From Mesorhizobium sp. Root102 (lineage in GTDB: Bacteria > Pseudomonadota > Alphaproteobacteria > Rhizobiales > Rhizobiaceae): a stretch of 64,000 nt of DNA. The position numbers and the translations under genes are program-made. Below the pieces are notes generated by a model. That model saw only the letters and a list, made by a program, of their open reading frames with translations, had not been told where the DNA came from and made no database searches. The stretch is from NCBI RefSeq assembly GCF_001425625.1, contig NZ_LMCP01000047.1:186001-250000 (forward strand), in the 5' to 3' direction. This document shows, piece by piece, positions 17,401 through 25,380 of this stretch (its first letter is position 1; the number at the start of each line of letters is the position of its first letter).

Positions 17401-17706
17401 CTACTCCTCCGGCTCCGTCGTGAACATCAGCGGATAGCCCTTGGCTTTGCCGGCATCGGTGGCGCGCGTCGCCTTGGTCTCGGCGACATCCTTGGTGAAG
17501 ACGGCGACGACGCAGACGCCGCGCCGGTGCGCGGTGATCATCACCCGGTGCGCCTGGTCCTCGCTGAGCTTGAACTCGCCCTTCAGCACCGTCACCACGA
17601 ATTCGCGCGGCGTGAAATCGTCATTGATGAGGATGACTTTGTAGAGCTTCGGCCGTTCGACCTGCGGCTTGACCTGAGTACGCGGTTTTGTGGTGATTTC
17701 AGGCAT
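17401..17706 (-). CDS. clpS: ATP-dependent Clp protease adaptor ClpS
   Basis: 101 residues with the ClpS core YKVILINDDFTPREFVVTVL near residues 22-41 and HRRGVCVVAVFTKDVAETKA near 62-81. ClpS binds the ClpA N-domain and delivers N-end-rule substrates. The N-degron pocket residues of the family (N-D-D, the HxxG region) are present. Rhizobiales often carry two ClpS paralogues; I cannot tell which this is. Neither clpA nor any Clp gene is adjacent. Single gene convergent with the MoxR operon. Confidence 0.95.
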   Translation of the reverse strand: MPEITTKPRTQVKPQVERPKLYKVILINDDFTPREFVVTVLKGEFKLSEDQAHRVMITAHRRGVCVVAVFTKDVAETKATRATDAGKAKGYPLMFTTEPEE

Positions 17707-17844
17707 CGGAACCGACAGTTAGCATAGTGACCTTGCCGCCATTCTGGCATCAGCGACAGCAGCCGTCCATTTTGATTGACGCGCCAAGCCGATGTCCGGC
17801 GGGCGCGGCCATTCACAATCATGTGGGAAAGTGTCGGTTGCCGT

Positions 17845-18210
17845 TCAACGACCCTGACGGCCGAACATGCGACGGCCCTGGATCGCCCTCAGCGTCGTGG
17901 TGGACGGCATGTCGTGCCGAAGGCGGGTTCCACCGGCATCGGCCCGGCGTTCCAGCCATGCCGCGATCGGCCACGCGGCAGCGCTGATCAGCGTTGCGCC
18001 GGTCAGCACGATCAGCAGCCAGGTCTGTGCGGGCGTGATGTAGTCCCAGTTGGTGGAAATCGCCGGTGCAAACAGCGAAGGCTCGGTGCGTCCGCTGGCC
18101 GGATCGGGCACCGGGCTGGCGGTGAACAGGATCAGCACCTTGGCGACGCCGGTGACAACCAGGCCGCCGATCACCATCGAGCGCAAAATGGACGAAAGCC
18201 GCTTCTTCAT
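17845..18210 (-). CDS. Small membrane protein, unknown function
   Basis: 121 residues with two membrane helices (SMVIGGLVVTGVAKVLILF near residues 11-29 and TWLLIVLTGATLISAAAWPI near 63-82) and a basic C-terminal tail ending RAIQGRRMFGRQGR. The loop between them is about 30 residues and probably periplasmic. The ATG is preceded by AGGAC at a good distance. No named family recognised. The 164 bp between it and the next minus-strand gene contains nothing else I can support. Confidence 0.65.
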   Translation of the reverse strand: MKKRLSSILRSMVIGGLVVTGVAKVLILFTASPVPDPASGRTEPSLFAPAISTNWDYITPAQTWLLIVLTGATLISAAAWPIAAWLERRADAGGTRLRHDMPSTTTLRAIQGRRMFGRQGR

Positions 18211-18374
18211 GCGGATTGTCCTACATGGCCGGTGTTGCAAACGGGTTAAGCGTCGGTCGAGTTGCCTGGCTGGAAAGCCGCCGGTATTCAGCTCATCGAC
18301 CATGCACTTGGCAGAAGGCCGCCCCAGCCGATTTACGGTTGGAACGGCCTTGCTAGAACTGACCTCGAAGCTGA

Positions 18375-18650
18375 TCAGGGCTTCTTCGGAGCAGCCTTCG
18401 GGGCCGCCTTCGCGGGCGCCTTCTTGACCGGGCACTTGTGCTTCTTGGTCACCTTGCAGACGGTCTTCTTGGTGACCTTCTTCGGAGCAGCCTTGGCCGG
18501 AGCGGTGGTCGTCGCGGCAGCAGCCGGAGCGGTGGTCGTGGTGGCAATAGCCGGGGCAGTGGTCGTGGTGGCGGCTGCATTGCCAAGAACTGGCATCGAG
18601 AAGGCGAGAGCAACGGAGAGGCCGAGGGCGGACAGGATGGACTTTTTCAT
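18375..18650 (-). CDS. Secreted Thr/Ala/Lys-rich low-complexity protein
   Basis: 91 residues. A Sec signal peptide (MKKSILSALGLSVALAFSMP to about residue 26) is followed by three near-repeats of TTTTAPA and then a lysine-rich tail with PAKAAPK/PVKKAPAKAAP repeats. Two cysteines (VCKVTKKHKC) could form a disulfide. The composition suggests an unstructured, strongly cationic periplasmic or surface protein. AAGGA nine bases upstream supports the start. It sits 38 bp after the next upstream secreted gene, so the two may be co-transcribed. No function assigned; histone-like tails look similar but those proteins lack a signal peptide. Confidence 0.75.
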   Translation of the reverse strand: MKKSILSALGLSVALAFSMPVLGNAAATTTTAPAIATTTTAPAAAATTTAPAKAAPKKVTKKTVCKVTKKHKCPVKKAPAKAAPKAAPKKP

Positions 18651-18688
18651 GGCTTCATTTCCTTTTTATGCGGGTCGAGTTTCTGATG

Positions 18689-18991
18689 TCACTGAACCGG
18701 GTCGTTCGGTGTCACTCCAAGCAGCTTCAAAGCATTTGCGAGCATCCGGATGCCCTGTGCCTGTTTCTTGGCGGCGCAGTACCGGTTGCCCTTCCTCTGA
18801 AGTGCCTTTGCCGCGGTGACCTGCGTTGCCGTGGCATGGGTTTCGAGGGCTTCGTCGAATTGGCGGCTGAGATTGGCGCACCGTTCGCTCCGGGTTGTGA
18901 GTGTCATCTTTGCGTCCGATTGTCCGACAGCGGCGGTAACCAGGCCAAGGCCCAGCAACGCACCCAACAAACTGATCGACAACCTTGGCAT
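18689..18991 (-). CDS. Small secreted hypothetical protein
   Basis: 100 residues, starting MPRLSISLLGALLGLGLVTA, a clear signal peptide with a predicted cut after about residue 25. The mature part is helical (ANLSRQFDEALETHATATQV, AAKALQRKGNRYCAAKKQAQ) with two cysteines. Small helical periplasmic proteins of this type are common in Rhizobiales, none with known function. A longer in-frame start at 19045 would bury the signal peptide and is rejected. Upstream neighbour on the other strand is the two-component system. Confidence 0.7.
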   Translation of the reverse strand: MPRLSISLLGALLGLGLVTAAVGQSDAKMTLTTRSERCANLSRQFDEALETHATATQVTAAKALQRKGNRYCAAKKQAQGIRMLANALKLLGVTPNDPVQ

Positions 18992-19224
18992 CGGTTTATC
19001 CGTAAACCCGGAGACTAGCGTCGCAGCCGATGACCTGACCGCCACGAGACCCGTTATGCCTTTGAAATTTTTCAGGAGTTTTTCTGAACTGTAGAATTTT
19101 GTTTCTGGATTGTGTCTGAGAAAGCCGGTGTGAACCGATCATCACCACTGGCCAACATATGGCCTGAATTCTATCGTGTGGGTTGCGACAGAAGGGCTTG
19201 GCAATCAACAATGACAGGGCTGCT

Positions 19225-19941
19225 GTGAAATCCGATGCACACATACTGATTGTCGACGACGACAAGGGCATCCGCGACCTGCTGCAGGAATTCTTCCAGA
19301 AGCGGGGCCTGCACACCTCGGTTGCCGCCGACGGCGTCGAGATGGAAACCCTCCTGCGCCGCACGCAGGTGGATCTCATCGTCCTCGACGTGATGCTGCC
19401 AGGCAAGAGCGGGCTGGAGCTGTGCCGCGACCTGCGCGCCCAGTATTCGACGCCGATCATCATGCTGACCGCCGTCACCGAGACGACCGACCGCGTCGTC
19501 GGCCTGGAGATGGGCGCCGACGATTATGTGCCGAAACCCTTCGACCCGCGCGAGCTGCTGGCGCGTATCCGCGCCGTGCTGCGGCGCAATGGCGCCGCCG
19601 AGCCCAAGCGAGCCACCACCAAGCAAATCTACCGCTTCGCCGGCTGGACGATGGACTGTTCGCGCCGCCGGCTGATCGCGCCCGACGATGTCAGGGTCGA
19701 GCTGACCATGGCGGAATTCAACCTGCTGCAGACCTTCGTCAAGAGCGCGCAGCGCGTGCTGACCCGCGACCAGCTCATCGAACTGTCCGGCGGCGACAGC
19801 GACTATTCCTTCGACCGCAGCATCGACATCCTGGTCAGCCGGTTGCGGCGCAAGATGGAGGACGACCCGAAAACGCCCAAACTGATCCTGACCGTGCGCA
19901 GCGGCGGCTACCAGTTCCTGCCCGAGACGACCTCCGAATGA
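19225..19941 (+). CDS. OmpR-family response regulator
   Basis: 238 residues: receiver domain with acidic pocket DDD at residues 11-13, phosphoacceptor D55 in LIVLDVMLPG, conserved T (MLTA) and K (VPKPFDP), then an OmpR winged-helix domain with LTMAEFNLLQTFVKSAQRVL and VLVSRLRRKMEDD-like recognition helix. GTG at 19225, with AGGG upstream, is preferred; in-frame TTG codons at 19183 and 19198 are alternatives. Its stop overlaps the kinase start as ATGA. Target genes are unknown; the adjacent minus-strand envelope proteins are possible targets by position only. Confidence 0.93.
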   Translation: MKSDAHILIVDDDKGIRDLLQEFFQKRGLHTSVAADGVEMETLLRRTQVDLIVLDVMLPGKSGLELCRDLRAQYSTPIIMLTAVTETTDRVVGLEMGADDYVPKPFDPRELLARIRAVLRRNGAAEPKRATTKQIYRFAGWTMDCSRRRLIAPDDVRVELTMAEFNLLQTFVKSAQRVLTRDQLIELSGGDSDYSFDRSIDILVSRLRRKMEDDPKTPKLILTVRSGGYQFLPETTSE

Positions 19942-21344
19942 GACGTTTCCTGCCGCAGACCTTGCCTGTCTGGGTACTGCTGATCGTCATCGCCGGCCTG
20001 CTGATCAGCCAGGTCGCGACCCTCTACATCGTGTCGCGCGACCGTGCTGCCGCCAACGACGTCGTCGACCTCTACCGCCTCAACGATCGTGCCTTCTCGC
20101 TGGTGCAGCTCATGCATGACGCCACGCCGGAGGAACGCAAAGCGACGGCGACCGGCCTGTTCAATTCAACCTATGCGCTCACCGTCTCGGACACGCCGGC
20201 GGTCACCTCGTCGATTGCAGGCGACGACGAACTGGCTGAACTCGAAGACATCCTCGTCGGCCGGCTGTCGAAATTCGGCATCACCGATGCGCGCGTGCGG
20301 CGTGACCCGGCGACGCGCGAGGCCGACGACGCCACCGGCACCGCGCCGGGACCCGATATCGGCCAGGTGGAACGCGACCTGCTGGTGCTGGCCGCCGACT
20401 TCGCCCAGAGCGACAAGCTGACGGCCTCGCTGCGTTTCGCCGACGGCCAATGGCTGAACTTCACCGAGCCGATCACGCCCGTCGGCCCGATCCTGAGCTT
20501 CGACAGCCTGCCGCTTTATTCGCTGATCGCCGGTCTGGTGGTGATCATGTCGATCTGGTCGCTGCGCCGGCTGACAGCGCCCTACCGGATGATGGAAACC
20601 GCGGTGAACCGGATCGGCAAGGACCTGAAGAGTCCGCCAATCGCTGAAGGCGGCAGCCGCGAGGTCCGTGCCGCCGCCCAGGCGATCAACGCCATGCAGG
20701 CCCGGTTGCGCGAATATGTCGAGGACCGCGAACATCTTGCGGCGGCACTGGCGCATGATCTGCGCACGCCGATGACCAGGATGCGCCTGCGCCTGGAGCT
20801 ATTGCGCAAATCGGCGGTTCGCGAGGCGCTGGCGCATGATCTCGCCGATGTCGAGAGCATCGCCAGCTCGGTGATCGACTTCGCCACCTTCGAGGTGACC
20901 GAGGAAAAGAACGAACGCATCGATTTCTGGTCGCTCGTGGAATCGATCGCCGACAGCTATGACGACGTCTCGTTCGACGACGATACAAGATCACGCGGCC
21001 TCATCTGCATGGCGCGACCGGTCGCGCTCAAGCGCTGCGTCACCAATCTGGTGCAGAACGCGGTCACCTACGGCAAGAAGGCGCATCTCAGCCTGCGCCG
21101 GTCGGAAAACATGATCCTGCTCACCATCCGCGATGAAGGACCTGGGATACCGCAGGCACAGATCGACGCCGTGTTCGGCTCTTTCGTGCGCCTCGAACAA
21201 TCGCGCAACCGCCAGACCGGTGGTCTCGGGCTCGGCCTGACCATCGCCCGCAACATCGCCCGTGCCGCGGGCGGCGAGATCCGCCTGTCAAACAACCCGG
21301 GCGGCGGTCTGCTGACGCAACTGCGCCTGCCGCTGGCGGCTTAG
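19938..21344 (+). CDS. Sensor histidine kinase, EnvZ-like
   Basis: 468 residues. TM1 at about 10-33, a periplasmic sensor of roughly 155 residues, TM2 at about 191-208, then HAMP, a dimerisation helix with phosphoacceptor H273 (LAHDLRTPMTRMRLR), N box NLVQNAVTYG, G1 DEGPGIP and G2 GGLGLGLTIARNIA. All catalytic motifs are intact. Overlaps the response regulator by four bases. The periplasmic part is acidic and gives no ligand clue. A hairpin repeat begins right at the stop codon. Confidence 0.94.
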   Translation: MRRFLPQTLPVWVLLIVIAGLLISQVATLYIVSRDRAAANDVVDLYRLNDRAFSLVQLMHDATPEERKATATGLFNSTYALTVSDTPAVTSSIAGDDELAELEDILVGRLSKFGITDARVRRDPATREADDATGTAPGPDIGQVERDLLVLAADFAQSDKLTASLRFADGQWLNFTEPITPVGPILSFDSLPLYSLIAGLVVIMSIWSLRRLTAPYRMMETAVNRIGKDLKSPPIAEGGSREVRAAAQAINAMQARLREYVEDREHLAAALAHDLRTPMTRMRLRLELLRKSAVREALAHDLADVESIASSVIDFATFEVTEEKNERIDFWSLVESIADSYDDVSFDDDTRSRGLICMARPVALKRCVTNLVQNAVTYGKKAHLSLRRSENMILLTIRDEGPGIPQAQIDAVFGSFVRLEQSRNRQTGGLGLGLTIARNIARAAGGEIRLSNNPGGGLLTQLRLPLAA

Positions 21345-21395
21345 AGCAATTCCAGAAAAAATGTGAAACGGTTTTCCGTCCGGAATTGCGTCAAA
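21345..21395. repeat. Hairpin intergenic repeat, copy 2
   Basis: GCAATTCC (21346-21353) and GGAATTGC (21382-21389) flank inner GAAAAA/TTTTCC arms. The sequence matches copy 1 at 5014-5065 except for a few bases, in the same orientation relative to the gene, and starts directly at the kinase stop codon. It belongs to the palindromic repeat class typical of rhizobia. Confidence 0.8.
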
Positions 21396-21403
21396 ACAAA
21401 GGG

Positions 21404-21445
21404 TTAGAGCGGTTCGCCGTTTCCTTGAAACGGTGAACGGCTCTA
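21404..21445. repeat. Imperfect palindrome TTAGAGCGGTTC..GAACGGCTCTA
   Basis: AGAGCGGTTCGCCGTTTC pairs with GAAACGGTGAACGGCTCT around a CTT loop with 16 of 18 matches. It lies nine bases after the preceding hairpin repeat, giving a tandem of two different palindromic elements. This form is another frequent rhizobial intergenic repeat, by recollection. Confidence 0.75.
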
Positions 21446-21565
21446 GAGGCAAGTCGCCCAAGTGCCGGCCTCGCAAGACAGAGCTTTAGCGGCGTTCCCC
21501 TAAAACCGAGGAACGCCGGCAACAAGATATCAAGGCCGGCACGAACCAGGGACGTTTTGCCGTTT

Positions 21566-21845
21566 TCAACGGATGACGGCGATCTTCCATGCCAACAGGG
21601 CAATTATTGCAGCCAAGCTGAAGAGGGTCGCCCAACCGTGCCGCCCGAATGCATGCAGGACAAGAACGGCCAACGAGGCAGCGATCGCTGCCAGCGTCCC
21701 TTCAATTTAAAAGAGCTGATGTGCACTCAGCTGCGTGCCGATCGCACCGCCAATCCTGAAAAACTCCAGGATCGATCGCATCGCAACCACCAGCAGTATT
21801 CCGGGTGCCTTTTTGGGCAGTCCCCAGTTTACACAGCCAACCCCA
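21566..21845 (-). pseudogene. Possible decayed membrane-protein gene fragment
   Basis: On the minus strand one frame reads two hydrophobic stretches (PGILLVVAMRSILEFFRIGG and, after an in-frame TAA at 21709-21707, LAAIAASLAVLVLHAFGRHG plus ATLFSLAAIIALLAWKIAVI) ending in TGA at 21568-21566. No start or upstream domain is present. The hydrophobic C-terminal character looks like the tail of an integral membrane protein broken by a stop, but the family cannot be named. GC content is lower than in neighbouring genes. It could also be chance hydrophobic reading of non-coding DNA. Confidence 0.3.
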
Positions 21846-21901
21846 AATCCTCTCCAAAGCGCCTTCCCTGATCGCCGATGGTCCTGGAGTTCTCGCGGCT
21901 C

Positions 21902-23083
21902 CTACCGCCGCAGCACCGCACTCAGCACGTCGCGGATGCCGATCGCGCCGACAAATCGCGACTGGTCGTCGAACAGCGCCACCGGCGCGGTCTGCGAACG
22001 GTGCATGGCTAGCATCACGGTCTTCAGCGACGTGCCGGGATTGGCCCAGAACACCTGCGCGACTTCCTCCGGCTGGGCCTCGACATCGGCGCACGACACC
22101 CACACCGCCGGCTTGCCGTCGCGTTCGGCCGCCGCCACCAGCCCATGATCATCGATCTTGAAACGCGTAGTCTTGCGCCGGTCGAGCCACACCCAGCCAT
22201 CCTTGCCGTGATCGAGGTCGCGGCGGTCGCGCATCACGTTCCAGGCGGTCAGCACCGACAGCGGATTCACATTGGCGATGAAGTCGCGGACATAGTCATT
22301 GGCCGGGCGCAGCACGATGTCTTCCGGCGCCCCGGTCTGCACGATGCGCCCGCCTTCCATGATGGTGATGTGGCTGCCTATCTTCAGCGCCTCCTCGAGG
22401 TCGTGGCTGACGAAGATGATGGTCTTCTTCAGCTCAGCCTGAAGCTGCAGCAATTCGTCCTGCAGCTTGGTGCGGATCAGCGGGTCGAGCGCCGAGAACG
22501 GCTCGTCCATCAACAGGATCGGCGCCTCGGTGGCGAAGGCGCGGGCGAGGCCGACGCGCTGCTGCATGCCGCCCGACAGCTCATGCGCGTATTTCTTCGA
22601 CCACTGGTCGAGATTGACCAGCTTGAGCTGGCGTTGCACGCGCTCCTTGCGCTCGGCTTCAGGCACGCCGGCGAGTTCGAGGCCAAGGCCGACATTCTCC
22701 TCCACCGTGCGCCAAGGCAGCAGGCCGAACTGCTGGAACACCATCGCCACCTGTTTCTGCCGCAGTCGCCGCAAGGTCGCCTGGTCGCAAGTCACAACAT
22801 CGACGGTCTTGTCGCCGTCCTTGACCAGCACCTGGCCGCGCGACACCACGTTGAGCCGGTTGACCGCCCGCAGCAATGTCGACTTGCCGGAGCCGGAGAG
22901 GCCCATCAGCACCGAAATCTCGCCCTCGTTCACGGTCAGGCTGGCACCGGCGCAGCCGAGCACATTGCCGGTCTTTTCGAGGATCTCGGCACGGCTGGCG
23001 CCGGCGTCGATCATCTTCAGCGATCCGGCCTGGTCGGCGCCGAAGACGATGTCGACATTCCGGAAATCGACGGCGACGGTCAT
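21902..23083 (-). CDS. choV: Choline ABC transporter ATP-binding protein
   Basis: 393-residue ATPase of the quaternary-amine (ProV/OpuA) family. Walker A GLSGSGKS near residue 60, Q-loop VFQQFGLLPW near 117, signature LSGGMQQRVGLARAF near 166, Walker B ILLMDEPFSALDP and H-loop VSHDLEE. A C-terminal CBS-like segment of about 100 residues ends with FVGAIGIRDVLSAVL; in this family such domains sense ionic strength or nucleotides. ATG overlaps the choW stop as ATGA. Third gene of choXWV; powers choline uptake for osmoprotection and catabolism. Other betaines are possible substrates. Confidence 0.92.
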   Translation of the reverse strand: MTVAVDFRNVDIVFGADQAGSLKMIDAGASRAEILEKTGNVLGCAGASLTVNEGEISVLMGLSGSGKSTLLRAVNRLNVVSRGQVLVKDGDKTVDVVTCDQATLRRLRQKQVAMVFQQFGLLPWRTVEENVGLGLELAGVPEAERKERVQRQLKLVNLDQWSKKYAHELSGGMQQRVGLARAFATEAPILLMDEPFSALDPLIRTKLQDELLQLQAELKKTIIFVSHDLEEALKIGSHITIMEGGRIVQTGAPEDIVLRPANDYVRDFIANVNPLSVLTAWNVMRDRRDLDHGKDGWVWLDRRKTTRFKIDDHGLVAAAERDGKPAVWVSCADVEAQPEEVAQVFWANPGTSLKTVMLAMHRSQTAPVALFDDQSRFVGAIGIRDVLSAVLRR

Positions 23084-23934
23084 TTCTTGCCTCCAACGGC
23101 GATGCGGGTCATCCGGTCGAGCACGATGGCCAGCACGACGATTGCCAGGCCGGCCTCGAGCCCGAGGTCGATACGGCGCGAGCCAAGCGCCCGGTTGATC
23201 TCGGTGCCCAGGCCGCCGGCGCCGATCAGTGCGGCGAACACCACCATCGACAGCGACAGCATGATCGACTGCGTCAGACCGGCCATGATGGTGGGCAGCG
23301 CCGAAGGCAGCTCGACCTTCCACAAAAGCTGGCTCTTGGTGGCTCCGAAAGCCTCGCCGGCCTCGACGATCGACTTCGGCACCGAAACGACGCCGAGATG
23401 GGTGAGCCGGACCGCGGTCGGGATGACGAAGATGATGGTGACGATGAGGCCGGGCGCATTGCCGAGACCGAACAGCGTCAGCACCGGGATCAGGTAGACG
23501 AAGGTCGGCAGTGTCTGCATCAGGTCGAGCACCGGTAGCATGACGCGATAGACCTTCGGCTTGTGCGCCGCCCAGATGCCGAGCGGCACGCCGATGGCCA
23601 TGGCCATGGCAGCGGCCGCGACGACCAGCACCAGCGTCTGCACCGTCTGCTTCCACAAATTCTGGTTGATGATGAAGATCAGGCCGAGAAAGACGCCGAT
23701 GGCGAGCGGCCTCGAGCGCTGCAGCAGCCAGGCGATGACAGCGATGATCAGCGCCAGCAGCACCGGCGGCACCATCAGCAGGATGCCGACCAGCCCGTCG
23801 AGCAGGAAATTGAGGCCATTTGAAAAGGCCCTGAACACAGTATCGAAATTGTCGGTGAGGAAACCGAAGAACGCCTTTCCCCAGGCGCCGATCGGAATCT
23901 TGTGATCGACCATGAATTTCGAAATCGGATCCAT
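23080..23934 (-). CDS. choW: Choline ABC transporter permease
   Basis: 284 residues with an extended hydrophobic N terminus and a typical MetI-like permease core of six or seven helices. The EAA loop is recognisable at VEAGEAFGATKSQLLWKVEL with conserved G. The motif VLDLMQTLPTFVYLIPVLTL is characteristic of ProW/ChoW proteins. It lies between choX and choV, with a terminator-like hairpin separating it from choX and a four-base overlap with choV. Located in the cytoplasmic membrane. Confidence 0.93.
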   Translation of the reverse strand: MDPISKFMVDHKIPIGAWGKAFFGFLTDNFDTVFRAFSNGLNFLLDGLVGILLMVPPVLLALIIAVIAWLLQRSRPLAIGVFLGLIFIINQNLWKQTVQTLVLVVAAAAMAMAIGVPLGIWAAHKPKVYRVMLPVLDLMQTLPTFVYLIPVLTLFGLGNAPGLIVTIIFVIPTAVRLTHLGVVSVPKSIVEAGEAFGATKSQLLWKVELPSALPTIMAGLTQSIMLSLSMVVFAALIGAGGLGTEINRALGSRRIDLGLEAGLAIVVLAIVLDRMTRIAVGGKK

Positions 23935-24006
23935 ATCGCCCCTCTCATGCAGGAGACCGCCCTGCCCTCGGCCTCACCTATCGTCATCTTGTCACAGGAT
24001 GTGAAA

Positions 24007-24040
24007 AAGGGCAGCCTTTTCTAAATGGCTGCCCTTATTT
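24007..24040 (-). terminator. Stem-loop between choX and choW
   Basis: AAGGGCAGCC (24007-24016) and GGCTGCCCTT (24027-24036) make a perfect 10-bp stem. Read on the minus strand, the distal arm is followed by a T-run, as in an intrinsic terminator. Inside a transporter operon this usually lets the binding protein be made in excess over the permease and ATPase. Confidence 0.8.
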
Positions 24041-24065
24041 CGGTCATGCCGAAATCACAGTCGGC

Positions 24066-25001
24066 TCAGCTTCCGAGAGCGGTCTTGATGGCAGCCGCAG
24101 CGTCACCACCGTCGAAGGTTGTCACGCCGGCGATCCATGGCGTGATCGCATCGGGGTTTTTCTTCAGCCAGTCGGTCGCCACCGTGTTGGCATCGCCACC
24201 CTTGAGGATCGCGTCCATCATCTGGCCTTCCATATCCAGATTGAACTTGAGGTTGGCGATGAACTTGCCGGCATTCGGGCACTCGGTGGTGTAGCCCTTG
24301 CGCACAATGGTAAAGACGGTGGCGGCGCCGAAGCCGCTGTCGCCCATGCCGTCGAGATAGGTGATCTTCATGGCGCCCATCACCGGATGCGGCGTCCAGC
24401 CGAGGAAGGCGATCCACTCATTGTTCTTCATCGACTGCTCAGCCTGCGTCAGCATGCCGGCTTCCGAAGATTCGACCAGCTCGAAGCCTTCGAGATTGTC
24501 CTTGGGGTTCTTGATCATGTCGAGGATGATACGGTTGCCGTCGTTGCCGGCCTCGATGCCATAGATCTTGCCGTTGAATTTGTCCTTGAACTTGCCGATA
24601 TCGGTCAGCGACTTGACGCCGGCATCCGCGACATAGGTCGGCACGACAATGCCGTAGCCGGCGCCGGTCAGGTTGGTGCTGATCGTCTCGACCGAGCCGT
24701 CGGCGGTGTAGTCCTTGATGTCGTTGGTCATCGACGGCATCCAGTTGCCGAGGAAGACGTCGAGATCCTTGTTCTTCAGCGACGCCATGGTCACCGGCAC
24801 CGACAGCTGGATCGTCTGCGGCTCGTAGCCGAGCGCGGTCAGCAGCACCGAAGCGATGCCGGTCGTCGCCTGGATGTCGGTCCAGCCGACATCGGAAAGG
24901 CGCACCGCCTTGCAGCTTGCCGGATCACCGGCAAAGGCAGCGCTCGTGGACAAAAAAGCCGCCAGGCCGAGGCCTGCGACGAAAGAGTTCATGCGCGACA
25001 T
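24066..25001 (-). CDS. choX: Choline-binding periplasmic protein
   Basis: 311 residues with signal peptide MSRMNSFVAGLGLAAFLSTS cleaved after AFA, then an OpuAC-type binding domain. Tryptophans and tyrosines that form the choline aromatic box in Sinorhizobium ChoX have plausible counterparts in VFLGNWMPSM, GAGYGIVVPTY and IAFLGWTPHPV. The order choX-choW-choV matches the S. meliloti operon. The ATG has GGGAGAA upstream; the open frame extends further 5' but without a signal peptide start. First gene of the operon. A small palindrome 75 bp upstream may be an operator. Confidence 0.93.
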   Translation of the reverse strand: MSRMNSFVAGLGLAAFLSTSAAFAGDPASCKAVRLSDVGWTDIQATTGIASVLLTALGYEPQTIQLSVPVTMASLKNKDLDVFLGNWMPSMTNDIKDYTADGSVETISTNLTGAGYGIVVPTYVADAGVKSLTDIGKFKDKFNGKIYGIEAGNDGNRIILDMIKNPKDNLEGFELVESSEAGMLTQAEQSMKNNEWIAFLGWTPHPVMGAMKITYLDGMGDSGFGAATVFTIVRKGYTTECPNAGKFIANLKFNLDMEGQMMDAILKGGDANTVATDWLKKNPDAITPWIAGVTTFDGGDAAAAIKTALGS

Positions 25002-25240
25002 AGATATTCTCCCATTGTGATTCTTTGGCGAAGCGTAGTTACGGTTTCTTTGCCCGCCTTGTTTCGTCAGCCAAACACCATTCTGGTGTGGATTCAAGCG
25101 TTAAGGCAATCACGATCAACGGCGCGGGCTGGCCAATGAGCGACACGGCTGACGCTTTTGTCTTGCGATACGGCTTTTTCAGGGGAATGCGGGCGGTCGC
25201 CCCTCCACGTGCCCAGCCAAGTCGGCATAAGGTTTGTTTA
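25002..25240. other. Intergenic region with the choX promoter
   Basis: 239 bp between the choX start and the 118-bp repeat; with the repeat, the gap to tdk is about 380 bp. It must carry the minus-strand choX promoter. The only structured element I see is the palindrome at 25075-25089. No credible coding frame. Confidence 0.6.
25075..25089. promoter_or_regulatory. Candidate operator upstream of choX
   Basis: ACACCA TTC TGGTGT, a perfect 15-bp dyad lying about 75 bp before the choX ATG. Position and symmetry suit a repressor site for the choline operon, but no regulator gene is adjacent and the match is to no named consensus. Confidence 0.35.
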
Positions 25241-25358
25241 GATTCAGGTCAGGCCGAGACGAAAATGGTGGGCTCCGAGAACCGGAGCGGAGCGTACCTT
25301 TGGGTACGTGAGCACCGGAAGCGCAGGAACCGCCATTTGCAGGCCGGCATCACCTGAA
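25241..25358. repeat. 118-bp RIME-like intergenic repeat, copy A
   Basis: Bounded by ATTCAGGT and ACCTGAAT as perfect terminal inverted repeats, with internal dyads including GAACCGGAGCGGAGCGTACC against its counterpart GGTACGTGAGCACCGGAAGC. A copy of equal length lies at 48591-48708. The central stem differs between copies by compensating changes (GTACC/GGTAC here, GTACTT/AAGTAC there). Resembles Rhizobium-specific intergenic mosaic elements. Ends 22 bp before tdk. Confidence 0.82.
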
Positions 25359-25380
25359 TATCAACAGACCGTAGGACGGC

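Noticed and set aside
21902..23656. 584-codon version of choV
   Set aside because: The extra N terminus is choW sequence read in another frame. ATGA overlap and family length fix the start at 23083.
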